From contig NC_092656.1 in the NCBI RefSeq assembly GCF_032118995.1, positions 20,356,965 through 20,420,964 of the forward strand: a DNA stretch of 64,000 bases, read 5' to 3'. Below the pieces are notes generated by a model. That model was not told where the DNA came from and did not search any database. It worked only from the letters and a program-made list of their open reading frames with translations. Source of the DNA: Asterias amurensis. Taxonomy: Eukaryota > Echinodermata > Asteroidea > Forcipulatida > Asteriidae. Position numbers and translations under genes: made by a program. This document shows positions 11,732 to 26,500 of the stretch, in pieces (position 1 is the first letter of the stretch; the number at the start of each line of letters is the position of its first letter).

Positions 11732-13015
11732 AATAAAACTGAAGACTCTCTCTTCTGGACGTTTAACAAGACATACATTCTACGGTCAAGAATCAGTTTA
11801 ATCATAAGAAGAGCTTCGTTTGTTACTTATGTTTTGTTAAATAATAAAAATTGAACCAACATTTAGACAGCAATTGTGTTTCACCATCCGCCACACATTT
11901 CACCGATATGACACGAAGGAACTTCCGGTTACCCTTTGACGTTTGATTCAGGCACTGGTCCCAAAATATCATGAACTAAAAATACCAGTACGTGGTCAGT
12001 GAACCAGTTATCTTGACCTTTTCCCTTTTACTAACGGACACTAGAGGGCGGCATACATAGAGGATATAGGCGCTGAATCTGAAGGATAATAAAATTAACG
12101 AACTGAAAAGCAAATAACTGTTTATCCTCAAGGCAAAGCGCAAAATACGACAAATGAATAAGGAGTACAGCACAAAAGGAAAAATGTGAGTACAAGATTG
12201 TTATGTTATCATTGTTTGGACTGTATCGTGTATACTCTTTATCTATCTTTATGAATTTAAAAATTATAGAATGACAAGTCAAGCTCAAGTCAGTGTCTGA
12301 CATTTTTCACTGACTAACTCATAACTGAGTGTTGTTATATATATTACTATACTGTAGTAGTAGTAGGCTAGTCACACTCGACACACTGTATCCACACTCG
12401 ACTGACGCCAGTGACGGACTGTCCGACACTCTCTGTGCCAGCAAAACCGAACAGATGGAGGTAGAAATTAAGTTTCAACCAAACCTCCAGATGGAAAAAC
12501 AGATAATTTAAAACACGCAAAAAATTGGTGGCGACGTGCAGAAAATTATCCAATTTATTAAACCCTACCTATACCTGAAACTAGTCCTAGGAATATTGAT
12601 ATTATTGTTATTTATGAATTGTTTTAGGATTTTTTTTCTTCAGATTGTCGTATTTACCTCATTATTTTAAACAAAAAATCATAAAAAGCCACCAAAAAAA
12701 CACAATTTCGAAAAAGAAACGGTCGTGTTTACAACTTCAAAGATGTTCTACTATTCGTGTACTTCTAGAAACTATATATAAGCTCACGGGGAGCCTTATA
12801 TATAGTTTCTAGAAGTATTATCGGTGTACCACATCGCCAAAATTTAATTTCAATTAAAAAGAAGAACATTTCTTTTTTTAATGTGATAGGTGAACAAAAG
12901 GGTATTTTTAAGTCTTGAGCGATAATTTTGGTAAATTTAATCAAACATTACAAAGTAATTTATGTTAAGGTACTTTGCAGTTTACACATGTGTTTTTGTT
13001 CATTTTGTTATGCAG
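11732..13015. promoter_or_regulatory. Divergent promoter region, LYSMD3/4-like and GON4L
   Basis: The two start codons (11731 on minus, 13030 on plus) face away from each other across about 1.3 kb. GON4L coding begins 14 bases after a splice acceptor (ag at 13014-13015), so at least one non-coding 5' exon of GON4L must lie here or further left. I could not place it with confidence; one donor-like ATGTGAGTA lies near 12185. Confidence 0.5.
12761..12816. repeat. Perfect-stem hairpin upstream of GON4L
   Basis: ACTTCTAGAAACTATATATA continues to a small GC loop and returns as TATATATAGTTTCTAGAAGT. The stem is about 25 bp, with one extra C in the right arm. Confidence 0.9.
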
Positions 13016-13029
13016 GCCGCATCATCATA

Positions 13030-16000
13030 ATGGCTGACACAAGTAAAAGGAAGCGAAGAAGTTCATCAAGTTCTTCACCAGAATGTGAACAAGATCCCGC
13101 TTCAAAAAGATCACGACTTTCTCCAGACATTCCTGGAGAAATCTCAAGTGGAAATGTGGTATCTGATAGCACTGTTGAAAAAACGGCGTCAAACCCACAC
13201 CTGGAGCCAGCCATCTCTAAAGATGGAGTTAAAGCAAGTGGTGGAAGTGATGATCAGAGACTTAGTTCAGTTGAGTCCGTGCTCTCCGATCAAGAGCAAT
13301 CTACTCAAATAGTTAGAGAAGCTGCCCTCGAGGATTCTACCAGTGAACAAGATTTTCCTAAGGCAGTAGTGTCTGTAGATGATGATGCTTGTCCACCAAC
13401 TGATGTCCAAAATGTTGAGGATGAACATTCAAACTCAGACACAAGTCCAAAAGAATTGCAGCAGTCGTCACAAGACAGTAGTCATGAATGCAGCAGAAAA
13501 TCAAACGAGGAATATCACACAACTGTGGGTGAGGATAGAAAATCAACGGACAATGTTAACAATGAGAGCACACATGAAAAAATACCAGACTCGCCCCGTT
13601 TTGAAGGCACAAACACAAGCATGGCTTCACTGGACACTGTCGATATGGAAGCAGTTCAAGCACTGACTTTCCTAAAGCAGTCTGCATCACCAACAAAGGT
13701 CTTATCAGGGCCTTTGTCAAACCAAGGAAATAGCGATACGAGGTTGTACACCGGAAGTATCAGGAGAAAAGGTTTCGCAAAGGGCTCCCTTGCAAAACAA
13801 AAACTTAAAAAGAACTCGCAAAAAAAGCTAACACCGGTGCGGTCCGACGAAACAGACTCCGAGGGACAACAGGAAGGCTTCTCCTCGTCACCCAGCAGGA
13901 TGGTGATTGATATGCAACCGACGAGAAAGTCAGCGCGACAAGCAGCGCAGGAGGACAAGGAGAAACCCTGGAGTGCAATGATGAAGAAGAAAGCAAAGAA
14001 GAAACTTGGGAGGATGTTTGAGGCGGGCGGGGAGAGGAAGGAGACAAGAGGTCGGAAGAAAGGATCAAAGGGGCCCTCGCTTGATGCTGATGAGGTTCAG
14101 CGCGCAAATGAAGCGTGTGATCTCTTGGAGAAGAGACTTGAAGAGAATGCCGTCAAGAATAACCTTTCTGTGGTTAATGTGAAGAACATTCTACATGTAA
14201 GCAGTTTCTTTTTTTAAAACCACTTCCGGTACTGAGAAATCTTTACTGAGCCTGGGATCAATTTCTCAAAGATAGTCCCAACTAGTCCTAGGACTCTTTA
14301 GGATTTATTAACAGCTTAAGGCTTGTCCTAAGTTGGACCACTCAAGATATGACTACTACACTAGTCTTAACTACATGTATTTGTGAAATCAACCCCTGGT
14401 CACGGTATTATTTTTTTCTGAACTTTTCATAACTTTCAGATTCACAAATTTACTTTCATTTCCGAGCCTCCTTAATATAAAAAGGAAATATTTAAAGATA
14501 GTAAAAGATCAGCATTTTCCCTTACATGTACATTGGCCTGATGGCATAATGCTAGTTAAAACACCTGAAGACCAGTCAAAATTCTGCCCTGGGGTTTCTG
14601 GCCGTGGCTGCGGAATTGGCCACAGCACCTTATGAGTCTCATAATTCAAAACTTCAACAAGCTGTTTTGAAGAGAATAATGATTCTAGGGCCTTGAGAAT
14701 CCCTTAGATAAAGTGCTGTACACTGTATGTACTATATAGAAACTAATTACATTGTATTACCTTCATTGTTATAAAATGTCATTGGTATTCCTTTTTGGCA
14801 GCATGTGATCACCAATGAGCACGTCTTAGCAATGGTACGTAACACAATGGATGATGGGACGCCGGGGGACAATATTAAATCTCCAAGCTCGCCGGCTGTT
14901 GTGTTTGTAAGTAGGCTGCTAAAGTGTATGTTAGAAAAGCATTTAATATAGTTTTTTTCACAGTGATGTTTTGGATGATGTACTCGGGCCTGCAACCTCT
15001 CTGAATTTTGATTGTTGTTTTAGTTTGTTTAATCCCACTATTCCTCAAAAAAATTTCTTAAGGCACAGGCCAAGTTAAAGGCAGTGGACACTATTGGTAA
15101 TTACTCAAAATAATTATTGGCATAAAACCTTACTTGGTGACAAGTAATGGGGAGAGGTTGATGGTATAAAACATTGTGAGAAGCGGCTCCCTCTGAAGTG
15201 CCATAATTTTAGAGAAAGACGTAATATTCCACGAATTTGATTTCGAGACCTCAGATTTAGAACTTGAGGTCTCGAAATCAGCCATCTAAACGCACACAAC
15301 TTCAGTTGACAAGGGTGTTTTTTTCTTTCATTATTATCTCGCAAGTTTGATGACCGATTGAGCTCAAATTTTCACAGGTTTGTTATTTTATGCTTTATGT
15401 TGTGATACACCAACTGTGAAGGCTAGTCTTTGACAATTACCAATAGTGTCCACTGCCTTTAATAACTAAATTGGTATTAAAGGCACTGTACACGTTTGGT
15501 AATTGTCAAAGACCAGTGTTCTCACTTGGTGTATCCCATCATAAGCATAAAATAACAAGCCTATAAAAATTTGGGCTCAATCGTTCATCGAAGTTGCCAG
15601 AAAATGATGAAAGATAGGAATAAAAGACTTCTAGCTAGAAGTCTTTTATTGTTTTAGTGTGAAATTATCCCTTTCTCAAAAACTACGTTACAGAGTTGTT
15701 TCCCACAATGTTTTATCCTATCAACCTCGTTACCGAGTCAGTTTTAAGTTAATATTTGTTTTTAGTAATTACCAAACATGTACCTTCCCTTTAAGCAAAG
15801 GAGAGCTGTTGAAAGTAAAAAACATGGTGAGTAACGACTCTCTCTGAAGTAAAATACTTTTTGAGAAAGAGCTAATTTCTCACTAAAGTATTTGAATCTG
15901 AGAAAGACTTGAAGCCTGAAGCCCTTTTTTTCTTCATTATTTCCTTGCAACTTCAATGACCAGTTGAGCCCAAATTTTTACAGGTTTGTTATTTTATGCA

Positions 16001-19000
16001 TGTTACTAATTGTAAGTACTGGTCTTTGACAATTACCAACTGTGTCCATTGCCTTTAAACAAAATAAAAGACTATAACATATTATGTTATTTCTTTTTTA
16101 ACTTAGGAGCCTAAGATGACAAGATCGAAGCTCAAAGAAGTCTCTGAGAAGTCAGGAAACATGGGAAATGTAAGTTCATTATTTTTCATTTTTTTGCTGG
16201 TCCGATAGTTAACTCACCTGAAGACCTGTCTAAATTCTTCCCCGGTGTTTCTGGCAGTGGCTGTTGAATGCAAAAGGTGTAAGAATGATTGGAATGCTGT
16301 ATGGCGTTCTAAACCAGTGATATGTTTGTTTGTTTGTTCCTCCTGTTTGTAAACTTTGATTCTGTTTTTCTAGGTGCCGTTCGTTTGGCCCGTATCACCA
16401 ATCAAGAAATCCAAACAGGTGCCACAGTTCACTGACCTGATGTTCTCGGACTCTGATGACGACGATGAGGACTACAAACCGAGCCAAGAAGACTTGGTAA
16501 AGTCTAACTAAAAGATTTCATTTTAATAGCCTAGATTGATCAACTCTGTATGTAAGACAGTTCTCACAAAAACAGGAAAAAAAATTGTATCTACACTGCC
16601 AAAATTTTTCTCTAACAGCCCTTACGTGCAACAGCATCTTGAAAACTATACCGCAATGTATCTTTGGACACTGAGCACATTTAAAGAAATAAATTAAGCT
16701 GCCAACATTGATGCAATGCTGTAGTGTACATGAAACTATGCTAGGTTTTATAATTTTTTACAACATCAGTGTCGTATAATGGTTGTCAGTGACTCCGATT
16801 TCTACCAAAATCCTTTGTGCACCGATCATTAACATTTGGGCAAATAATAACACATGCTTGCAAAATCACAAGGAATAATTGTATATTAGAATATAAAGAG
16901 AGATATAGAATATCTTACAATAATTTATGCAAATTTCATCTTCTAACAGCAAAAAGACGAGAGTGACTACGAGAGCATAACATCCTTCGGGTCTCCATGC
17001 CCAAGCACCCCTCGCTCCAGCCTCAACACCTCATTCTTTGAAGACACTGAAGAAGAAGGAGATGTAGAGTCAGCACCCCCTCACAGCCCCTTACGCCCCC
17101 CTAGCGTTTCCCCCTCACCTGCCAAAGGGGGGCATCTCCGGGCGGTGCCTGTACCCATGGGACCTCCCCCGCCCAAGGTGCGGTTTGATAATAAGATTAA
17201 AGATGACGCTAAGTTTCTTAAACAGCTGGATGAAGTTAACATGGAGTTGGAAAAATCTGAGGTAGGTTGCTGACGAGGTTTATACAGGCCTGGAATTACA
17301 CAGAGACCATGGGTTCTGTTGCCTCCTGGTCTTTACTTTTTTGCCCTTCACAGGTTGAATCAAATGTCACTGGATCTCAATAGAATTCACTTCCACTTAG
17401 TGTGTTTATAGAACCTGTTTCTCTTAATGTAGAAATGAAAACCATTCATGCATACCCCAGACAGTTTCTCTACTCCTTTTGGTGGAGAGCGCGTCACGTG
17501 GGTGTGCATAAACCTTTTGTTAATGACGGGTAAAAAGTGTTAATTCATGAGCGTGACACCCGACCTTGCACCTGTTCTTATAAGACAGTTTCTTCATTCC
17601 TATTGGTCGAGAGCAACGGCTGAAACAGTTGTGCCACATCACGCGATACGCGCGACGCCCACAGCATTCCCTTATAAGGAGTTGTTTACGCGAGGGCAGC
17701 GGAGGGCTCTACCATTTCATAGTTGGAGGGGTGTTGTGTTGAAAGAAATCATTTAACAATTAAAATGTTTGCATTTATTTTACTTTTTGACCAAAAAGTG
17801 ATGATGTTTTTGACCGAAAAAGGTATTTATGAATGGGAATCAAAGTGTATTGAATCGGTTTTCAACTAGTGGTTTAAACCCCCCAAGGCCTGGTTCTTTA
17901 TAATTTACCTCGACTTCGTCTCCGTAAAATTATCAAGAAGCAGGCCTCGTTGGGATTAAACCACTAGATGAAAACCTCTTCACCACACATTGATTCCCTG
18001 ATTTAAATTTGAATATTTATCAAAAGCTGTGTAACAACCTTCATAACCTCTGATAACCATTTGCATGATATCAAATAGCAGGATACGATCGCCCATCGCA
18101 CCCGCTCCAAGTTTCCCATCGACATACCCTTAGAAGAAATTGAGGCATCCTTCGTGGCTCCTGACATCACTGCAGACATGTTTGATACGTGGGATGACTG
18201 TGAAGATGATAACGAATGGGTCAGGTGGCTCGCTGGCCTCCAGAAGACCACTGGTAAGATCTCTAGATCTACTATTGATAAGTTATTGGGGTTTTTTTTA
18301 TCGTTATTGTTTATTTCAAGTATTTGGTTACAGTGTTCTAGTTTTACTTCTTAAAGGCACTGGACACATTTGGTTATTACTCAAAATATATATTAGCATA
18401 AAAAGTTACTTAGTAACGAGCAATGGAGAGCTGTTCATAAAGTAAAACATTGTGAGAAATGACTCCCTCTGAAGTAACGTAGCTTTTGAGAAAGAGGTAA
18501 TTTCGATACCCAGTCACGACACTTGTGCCCTTGGGCATGGCACTTAACCAAAACTGCTTCATAAACGTTGGGTAGGTAGTGCATTCTGCTCTACCAGCCA
18601 GGCTCCCTAGTGGATGATACCCATGCCTACATCCTTACGGACTGTGAAGGGGGTAACCCTGTTTAAGCCACATGAGTGGGTGGCAACGGGCTTCGGGTGG
18701 TAGTTGATTTGGGTCGATAACCCAAATCAGTCCAGTGTAGCCCTCACCTAGAAGGGGCTGTCCGTGATGTTAAGCGATCACTCAATAAAAATTAAATAAT
18801 AAAAAATGCTTATTATCTTTGTATGTTTCTATATTTCTACCTGAAAGACCCAGAGGTTAGCGATGTGGGGGACGACGATCAAAACGATCCAGAGTATAAT
18901 TTCTTGGCCGAGGAGGAGGCCGTAGATGAAGAAGACTTCCGCAATGATAAGACTGTCGAGATAACCAGTAAGTCTTCATTGAATCAAAACAGAACTGCAG

Positions 19001-20427
19001 TTTGGAGGCCAGTAGTTTTAGTAGTATTGTGACATCACACTTTGCTTCGCAATTAAGATTTTATATTCAGCTTAAATTCAATCTTAGCTCTTTGAAAAAT
19101 CTACCCCAACTTTGTTATTTTTCCACAAGTAGCTTTGTTTATCTTTGTGCCATTGCTTTCAAATCATGAACAGTTTTGAACATTTTATTCAGAGTCTTTT
19201 TTTTGTTCTTTTTATCTGTACAGAGAAAGAAGTGAATGAACTCTTAGATGAACTAATAGACGCGGTAAGTGAATTTGTCTGTATTTTTTCTCCCCCAAAG
19301 GGAAGTGTTGAATTTACATCCCCACTATCTTCAGGTACACCGTGCCTCAAATCAAGCACCAAATTAACCTGCATAATACAATGAAAACCTGAAGTATAAG
19401 TTCTAATTTTGAAAACTGGCCATAGACATAAGACATTAGAACTGTATTAATCTCCAAAAAGGAGACATTTTAATATACTTACTTACTTTCGTTACTTACT
19501 TAAAAGTAATTAAAGATCATTTATTTACAACAATAATCGAGTTGGATTCATTATAAAAAATACATTCAAAGCTTCAAATACATCAGATAAACTTTAAACA
19601 AAAATTAATCTATGTTTACAAGTTGTTGCTGAGGTTTAAATAAGATACAATGCTCGCACAAGTTTAATAAGCACCACAATATCAGAAAGTAATAACAGTC
19701 AAATACAAAAATAGCACAAGAAACACTGCACAATGATTAAAGAATAACAACATAGATGTTGCGTATCATAAACAAAAAATCCACATATTATTTCACCACA
19801 GTTTGAGAATGAGGACTGGGCAGCGGACTTTGACATGCAGCATTTCGACAAGCCTCAACAGCTGACCCTGTCGGACATGATCGCACAGCGGCAGATGACC
19901 TACCCTAAAGACGGCAAGGGGAAGAAGAACGTTCAACAGCAGCAGTCGCAGCAGCAGCAGCAGCAGCAAGTCATGGTGTTCAACCACCATGAGAGGATGC
20001 AACTGCAGCAGCAAATGCAACAAGTAATAATTTCAAAAATCTTTTTAGTTTCCTCTGGTGTCTGGTTTCTCATTTCTGTGCCAAATTTCATAGAGCTGCA
20101 AAAGCACAACAGGTAGCTAAGCACAACAATTTATGCTTACACAAATACAACATCATGTTTAGGCTTTTCAATTGCGGAGGTGGTCGCAACTCCTCTCCCA
20201 AGACGGTTAGTTTGAAGTTAAAGTTGTCTATCTACTAGGACGGCTGCCTTCACACGGGCAAGGCAAGGCCTCTCGTGGGAGAAGATGTCTCTCCTTCGTA
20301 GACACCCTGAAATGAGACACCGGCTCGGCCAGTGCTGAGGAACTACGCTCCTGCATGCTGGATTGGAACATCTGGGGAAAAAATCACTGGGCAGGCTCGA
20401 GCTTCCACATGGCGCTTGACTTGATGG

Positions 20428-20494
<67 letters not shown>

Positions 20495-20567
20495 TAAAAT
20501 TACTATGTAATGAGTACAATCTGTGATTGTGTTTATCCTGCTCATTTCTGCTCAACCTTTCTTTTTT

Positions 20568-20598
<31 letters not shown>

Positions 20599-23500
20599 TT
20601 ATGCAAGTCGCCAGACACAAGGCCTGAAGGCCACTTTAATGTGTGGGCTTCAATTATTTTTTTCCAGAGGACGTTGCCACCTACTCCTAGGACTAAAACA
20701 GGGTTACCGCTTTTACAGTCCATACGGATGTAGGCTTGGGAATCATCAGTCTGAAGCCTGGCCGGTAGAGCAGAAAGCACTACCTCCCCAATTTTACTCG
20801 GCAAGTGTCACAACCTAGATTCAAACCCACACTCAAACACCTGATCAAACACCAGAGCTTGAATCCGGTGCTCTAAACCGCTTGGCCATGACATTTGTTG
20901 GACTATCACCGTTTCCTTTTATTATTTACCTTTTCAGCATGTGCAGCTGCTTTGTCAGCTGAACCTTCTCTGCAGGGGTAGCCCGGCTATGGAGCCACAC
21001 AAAAACCAAGCCAAGCAGTTCCTGGTTAGTTCTCGCACTACATACCTGTCAACAAAATAATGATCTCTTTAAAATACACTGGACACTATTGGTAATTGTC
21101 AAAGACCAGTCATCTCACTTCGTGTATGCATAAAATAACATACCTGTGAAAATTTGAGCTCAATTGGTTGTCGAAGTTGAGAGATAATAATGAAAGAAAA
21201 AACACCCTTGTTACACGGAGTTGTGTGCTTTCAGATGCTTGATTTCGAGACCTCAAATTCTAAATCTTAGGTCTCAAAATCAATTACGTGAAAATAACTT
21301 TTTTCTTGAAAACATTTCTTCAGAGGGAGCCGTTTCTCACAATGTTTTATAATTTCAACAGCTCTCGACTAAAAATTATTTTGAGTAATATCAATAGTGT
21401 CCACTGCCTTTAAGATACCTGTTGGGCGTGATAAAGCCTCTTTAGAAGAACTGCATACTATCTTTCCAACTCGCGCTAATGTTTTTGAGCAAGAAGTAGA
21501 AGTTTTCTACCAGTGTTATTTTTTCATTAGGGATAAAAACAATATTGTCCCCCATGGTTTTACAAGCTGCAGAGAACGATGGAAGTCCTTACCTTAAAGT
21601 CTTTGTTTCCGTTGGTTCAACTTTAAAGTTCTCACAAGTCTAGGTGTTTAGGCTAAGAAGAAAAAAACCAACAGTTGATCATCCCCACTCTCATCCTTTT
21701 TTGATGCTGCATACAAAAAAAATTGCCTAATTTTGGTACAATTTTTTTCCTTTGTTTAATTTACCAAATTTTGGGGGGACTTTAATTTGTTTGACAGGGA
21801 TTTGAACCAAAATAATATGTATGTAACCTGTACATTTATTTGGATTTTAAAAATAACTTGAACCTCATAATCATTTTTATGTTTTCTGTCTTTCCGTTAG
21901 AGTGAGTTGGACATGCTTGCTGGTCGCAGCGAGGAGACGGTATTGGCGAACTACATGATAGTTGGTGTCCAGCAGCCTTATGGGCCTTGCTCAGCCTTTA
22001 GACCATGCAATCTAGCTGGTGCTCTGGCGATTTGTGAACAAGAATTTGTTGTCACGGAGAAAGGTTGGTTGAAGTAACAACAAAGTCAGTAGAGACTCTT
22101 TTGTATTATGCGTTGTACAAGAACTGCTTGTTATTACTATTATTATTGTTTTTTTTCATGTATTGTCCAGAGTCATGAATTGATTGGAGGAAATAATGGA
22201 GCAACACTAGGAGACTTTCTGGGACGATAGGTGGCAGCAGACTTACCAGGTAAATCCATTGTTCTCTGAAATATGCGCATGGTTTGAACTGCGTAAACAA
22301 TGGAAATTTACCCTGTAAGTCTGCTGCCACCTAGCGTTGGAAAGTCTCCCATTGTTGTTTTGGGTTTTTTTTCAAAGTTTTTATTTTTTTGTATCATTTT
22401 TTTCTCTTTTTATTCAATCAAAATATAAATATTTCCACATTATGAAATAAGAATTTTTAGATCAATGACAGTAGGAACTTACACATTTCTTAATAAATGT
22501 CTCTTAGACCCTTCTTCAAAATCCTGTGAATCAACCAAAACAAAACAATGGGCTGTATTTCTTATCTTCACCAGCCGATGACATTCCATTAACACACCCA
22601 TAGTTTCTATTAATTAAACACATAATTTCCTTTTGTAGAATTGGCTATTATGAATGCGCACGAAGCCTGGAAAACCGTAGCCAATGAAACGACCCGATCG
22701 AAATCGCATACTATCCGTAGTCCGCCTACAGAGGGTGCCCAAAATATTATCGCTCATAGTCGAGTCTTCATGTACTCGGAGCTGTTACCGACAGTCAGTC
22801 TGACGGAAAAACCTCTCCAGAAAATCCACTTCGAGAAGGCTGAAGACAGGTAAGGAACTCATAAAGTTAATATACACACAAACTTGCTAAGCACAGCAAA
22901 ATCTTGCTTAGCAGAAAAGTGGTTACTGGCCAAATTCTATTAAGTTTTTCATTGTTGCAACTGGTACTCGACTACTTTTTTGCTTAGCAAGGAAATATTT
23001 GCTAAGCAGTATTTTCTGCATAACAGCTTTATCAATAGGTCAGATATAATTTATCACATCTTTATACTTTTCCTTTCTGCCTGGTTTATATTTCCTGCCA
23101 ATGCGAACAAGATGCGAAATTTGGTAGCGCAATAATCGGTATGCGCTGTTTTTCCTGTTGTGTCGCAAGAAACTTCGCTTCACACAAAACATTCGCAGGA
23201 AGTCATAGGCTATACTCTTGGTAGAAACTTTCTTTCCAATGTGACAATTAGTAGTATCTGTATTCGTAAGTGTGCCTATAAATTAGTTTGTTTTGACAAA
23301 AAACAATCTATGACCTTACTTTTAAGTTCTTGAGTCTTGACTCTTTTTTTATCTCTGTGTAGATTGATTTTGTTGGGATTGATGCAGTATCCACTCGGCA
23401 ACGACCGTCAATCTCAGTACAGGTTGATCTGCCAGAACATGTTACCCATCAAGACTAATCGCCAGGTCATGATTCATGTTAAGAATATGTGCTGTAAGAA

Positions 23501-26500
23501 ACGAAACTCCGACAACATCATTAGGGTAAGGGAATGCACAGAAAATACACTGAAATACACGTAAATTAAAACAACATCAACAGCTTTATAGACCTTTATC
23601 ATACTGTTACCATGTTGTCATGTTCCCTGTTTCCAATAACAGTAATGAATGCTAACGTTTATTGCGCAAACATGGCACCAGACTATTATTTCGTCAAGCC
23701 TCAATTTGGTTACAATGAGTTGGAATGGAGTTAAATCAAGATGGCCACACTGTGATAAAGGTCTATTGTAATATAATACATTGTTTGGGGGAAAAAGAAG
23801 TAGTTTTATTTGATAATAAGAGAGATTTTATTTTGTTTAGCGTTGGCGTAAGCACAACATCATGCCAGACCTGAGCCCGCTTTGTGCACCTATACTTCCC
23901 GGCACGGAGCAGTCTCCGGTAGAGCAATCTCAAATCTATGATAAGAAACCAGAGTGGTTAAAGGTAAGCCTTGATTGCAATATTATGATAAGCTGAACAT
24001 AATTCATTCAGATATAAAATTTGCTTTATCAACGATATGATATCATTATTATAGACTGCGTTCAACTAAAATATTTGAAGAAACAGAATCACCTTCACAA
24101 GCAAAACTCAATCAGCCTTTTTGAGGTATGGCGGACGGTATGGCGGACGTGATAGGAGTGGACTGTTTGGTTTGGTTTGGGTGTATACACACACATTTTG
24201 TTGTGTTGTAGCATTGTGTCCACCATATCTCAAAAAGGCTTATGTGGTTGGTCCAGAAAGTTTTAATATATACAAGACATGCCCAGTCTATACGCCCCTT
24301 GCACAACACTTCAACCTTCTAAGGATGTGCCTCTACCATTTCTATCGTTTAGGGAGTCAATTTCTTTGTGCACAATTTTGTCTACCAAAATGGCATGCAA
24401 GATAGGTGTGTGTAAGTGCGCTGCACACTGTGTGAGGGGTCTATACAAGTTTTCAATGTTTCTTTTAAACAGCCTACATCTGATTCTTTTATTTGTATTA
24501 ATTTCCACACAGAAACTCATGTACCAAGCAGGGTTCTTTCCTCCAACAACCACCGCGACTGAAACCCCAGCTACTCCTTCCTGTTCGTCCTCAACTCCAC
24601 CCCCTCCGGTCCAACAGCTTCAACCCCCAGGGGATAAACCTCACACTCTGACCAACACCGTTATCACGGTTCGCTCCATTCCAACTCCGTTAGCACTTCC
24701 TAAACGAGCGATCCTTCCGAAAGTGGGTCCACAAACTACTCAGGGGACCGTAAGTAATTCCACTAGTAAGGCGGCTCCGTCAGAAACAGACTCCTCATCG
24801 CCCAAGTCTAGTTCAGAAGGTCCTCAAAGACCTAGCACCATGCTGACACAGAGCTGTCGAATCGCTCCAAAGGCCCTCAGTTGTGTGACTCTGCAAGGTA
24901 CTTCGGCTAACCAACCCGTCTTGATGCTACACCCACAACAGGGTGTCCTGAATACTATCAGGGGCAATGCTGTACAGATTATTACAACCACTGGAGGGTT
25001 CACTCCAGTAAAAGGGCGACAAGGTTGTCCGAGCCCATCCTTTACTCTGCTCAATTCCGCTTCTGACACCAAATCTCCAGATACTCAGACGTTAACCTCT
25101 ACACTCAGAAGCAGGTCCAAGGTGTCGCCAACCAGTGTCACTCCAAGTGGCATCTCAGCCCTCTCGAACTTCAAGGTGCGTAGGCTCGATAATGTTTCTC
25201 CAGAACCCCCGCCAGAAAAGGATCTTCAATGTCATGAAGAGGACAATAGTTCTACAAACATTTCCAAAAGGCAATCTGAATCTTTTGAACTAGAAAAAAA
25301 GTCTGCATCCAGACAAAAAGTAAGGCCGTCGACTTTAAAGGGTCACTCGAGGTCGGCTTTTAAAATCAGTTCCTCGCTTGGACAAAATAAAAAAGAACCT
25401 GTCTCTGAGTCAAATAGCCCAGATGCTATGAAGCAGCCGGATTCTACTAAGAGCATCTCATCATCAACAGCTTCCGCACGTCCCGCAACTCAATCCGCTA
25501 CAACCTCAACAACTGTCACAAAGACAGATAAGAAATGTTCAAACACTTTAAGCGAATCGGTTGCCCAGAAGGAGTTACCAAAACCCCCGTCCAGGAGCAA
25601 GAGTCAAACTCCAGACTCTTTACCTGGCGAAGAGGAGGATGAGGATACCACCAGCAGGGAAGTAGTTTCACCGGTCGACGTCTTAGAAAGTGGCAACTCT
25701 AACAGTCAAGACTTTGTGGATGCTGTTGACAGGCCTGATGGTCCTCAGAGTCTGGCTCAAGGGGAAGGCGAGACGGAAGAGATGGCGGAAGAGCTGGAGA
25801 AGACAATGCTGAACACGAAAATGGCTGCCAAGCGCATGAAGAGCAAGCTACGCAAGGATCTGGAGTCGACGGTGGTACTTCTGGATTCAAACATCGTGTC
25901 TAAAGATCCTAAGGTGAGTCGGGTGATTCAAAAGTTTCTTGAAGTGTAGACAATTTGAAAGAATGTGTTTTATTTTAAAGAGTCATTGGTGCTTCTCCCC
26001 CAAAAAACGGTGGTGACTTTATTACAATATCTTTGATGGAAGAGTCTACCAAGTAAAACCACAGTTTAAGACATCCTGCACAGTTTAAAAGAAATTGTAA
26101 CTTGTCGTGGCCGGGTGGTCTGGTACACTGGACCCAAGCTCTGGTGTTGTCAGCAGCAGAGTGTTGGTTTGATACTCGGTCATGACACTTGTGCCCTTAA
26201 GCAAGGCGCTTAACCATGATTGCTTCATAAAAATTTGAGAATGATTACCAGAAGTTCCATTTAACCGCAAACTTAGATGGGATACTCTAGCTTTTAGACT
26301 AGCTTTCAGATACAAAGCGCCATTTAAAAGATTGCGTGTTTTTAATATTATTGTCTTTGTTTTTGATGTCTTTATTTTCCAGAGAGAAGAAAGGGAGACA
26401 TCTTTTTCAAGGGCTTACCTCAACAAAGTCAAGGTAAATAAAGTCTCTCTTCACCATGTATCATGACAAAACAACTGTTGGAGTACTAAGTGATGTTTGA

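Noticed and set aside
12928-13029. N-terminal extension of GON4L starting at the ATG at 12928
   Set aside because: A clear acceptor (TTATGCAG) lies at 13008-13015 within it; the upstream part is intron and has no homology.
20343-20804. 153-aa minus-strand ORF with a long poly-His and poly-Lys stretch
   Set aside because: Produced by the (ATG)n microsatellite and the T-rich SINE tail inside GON4L intron 9.
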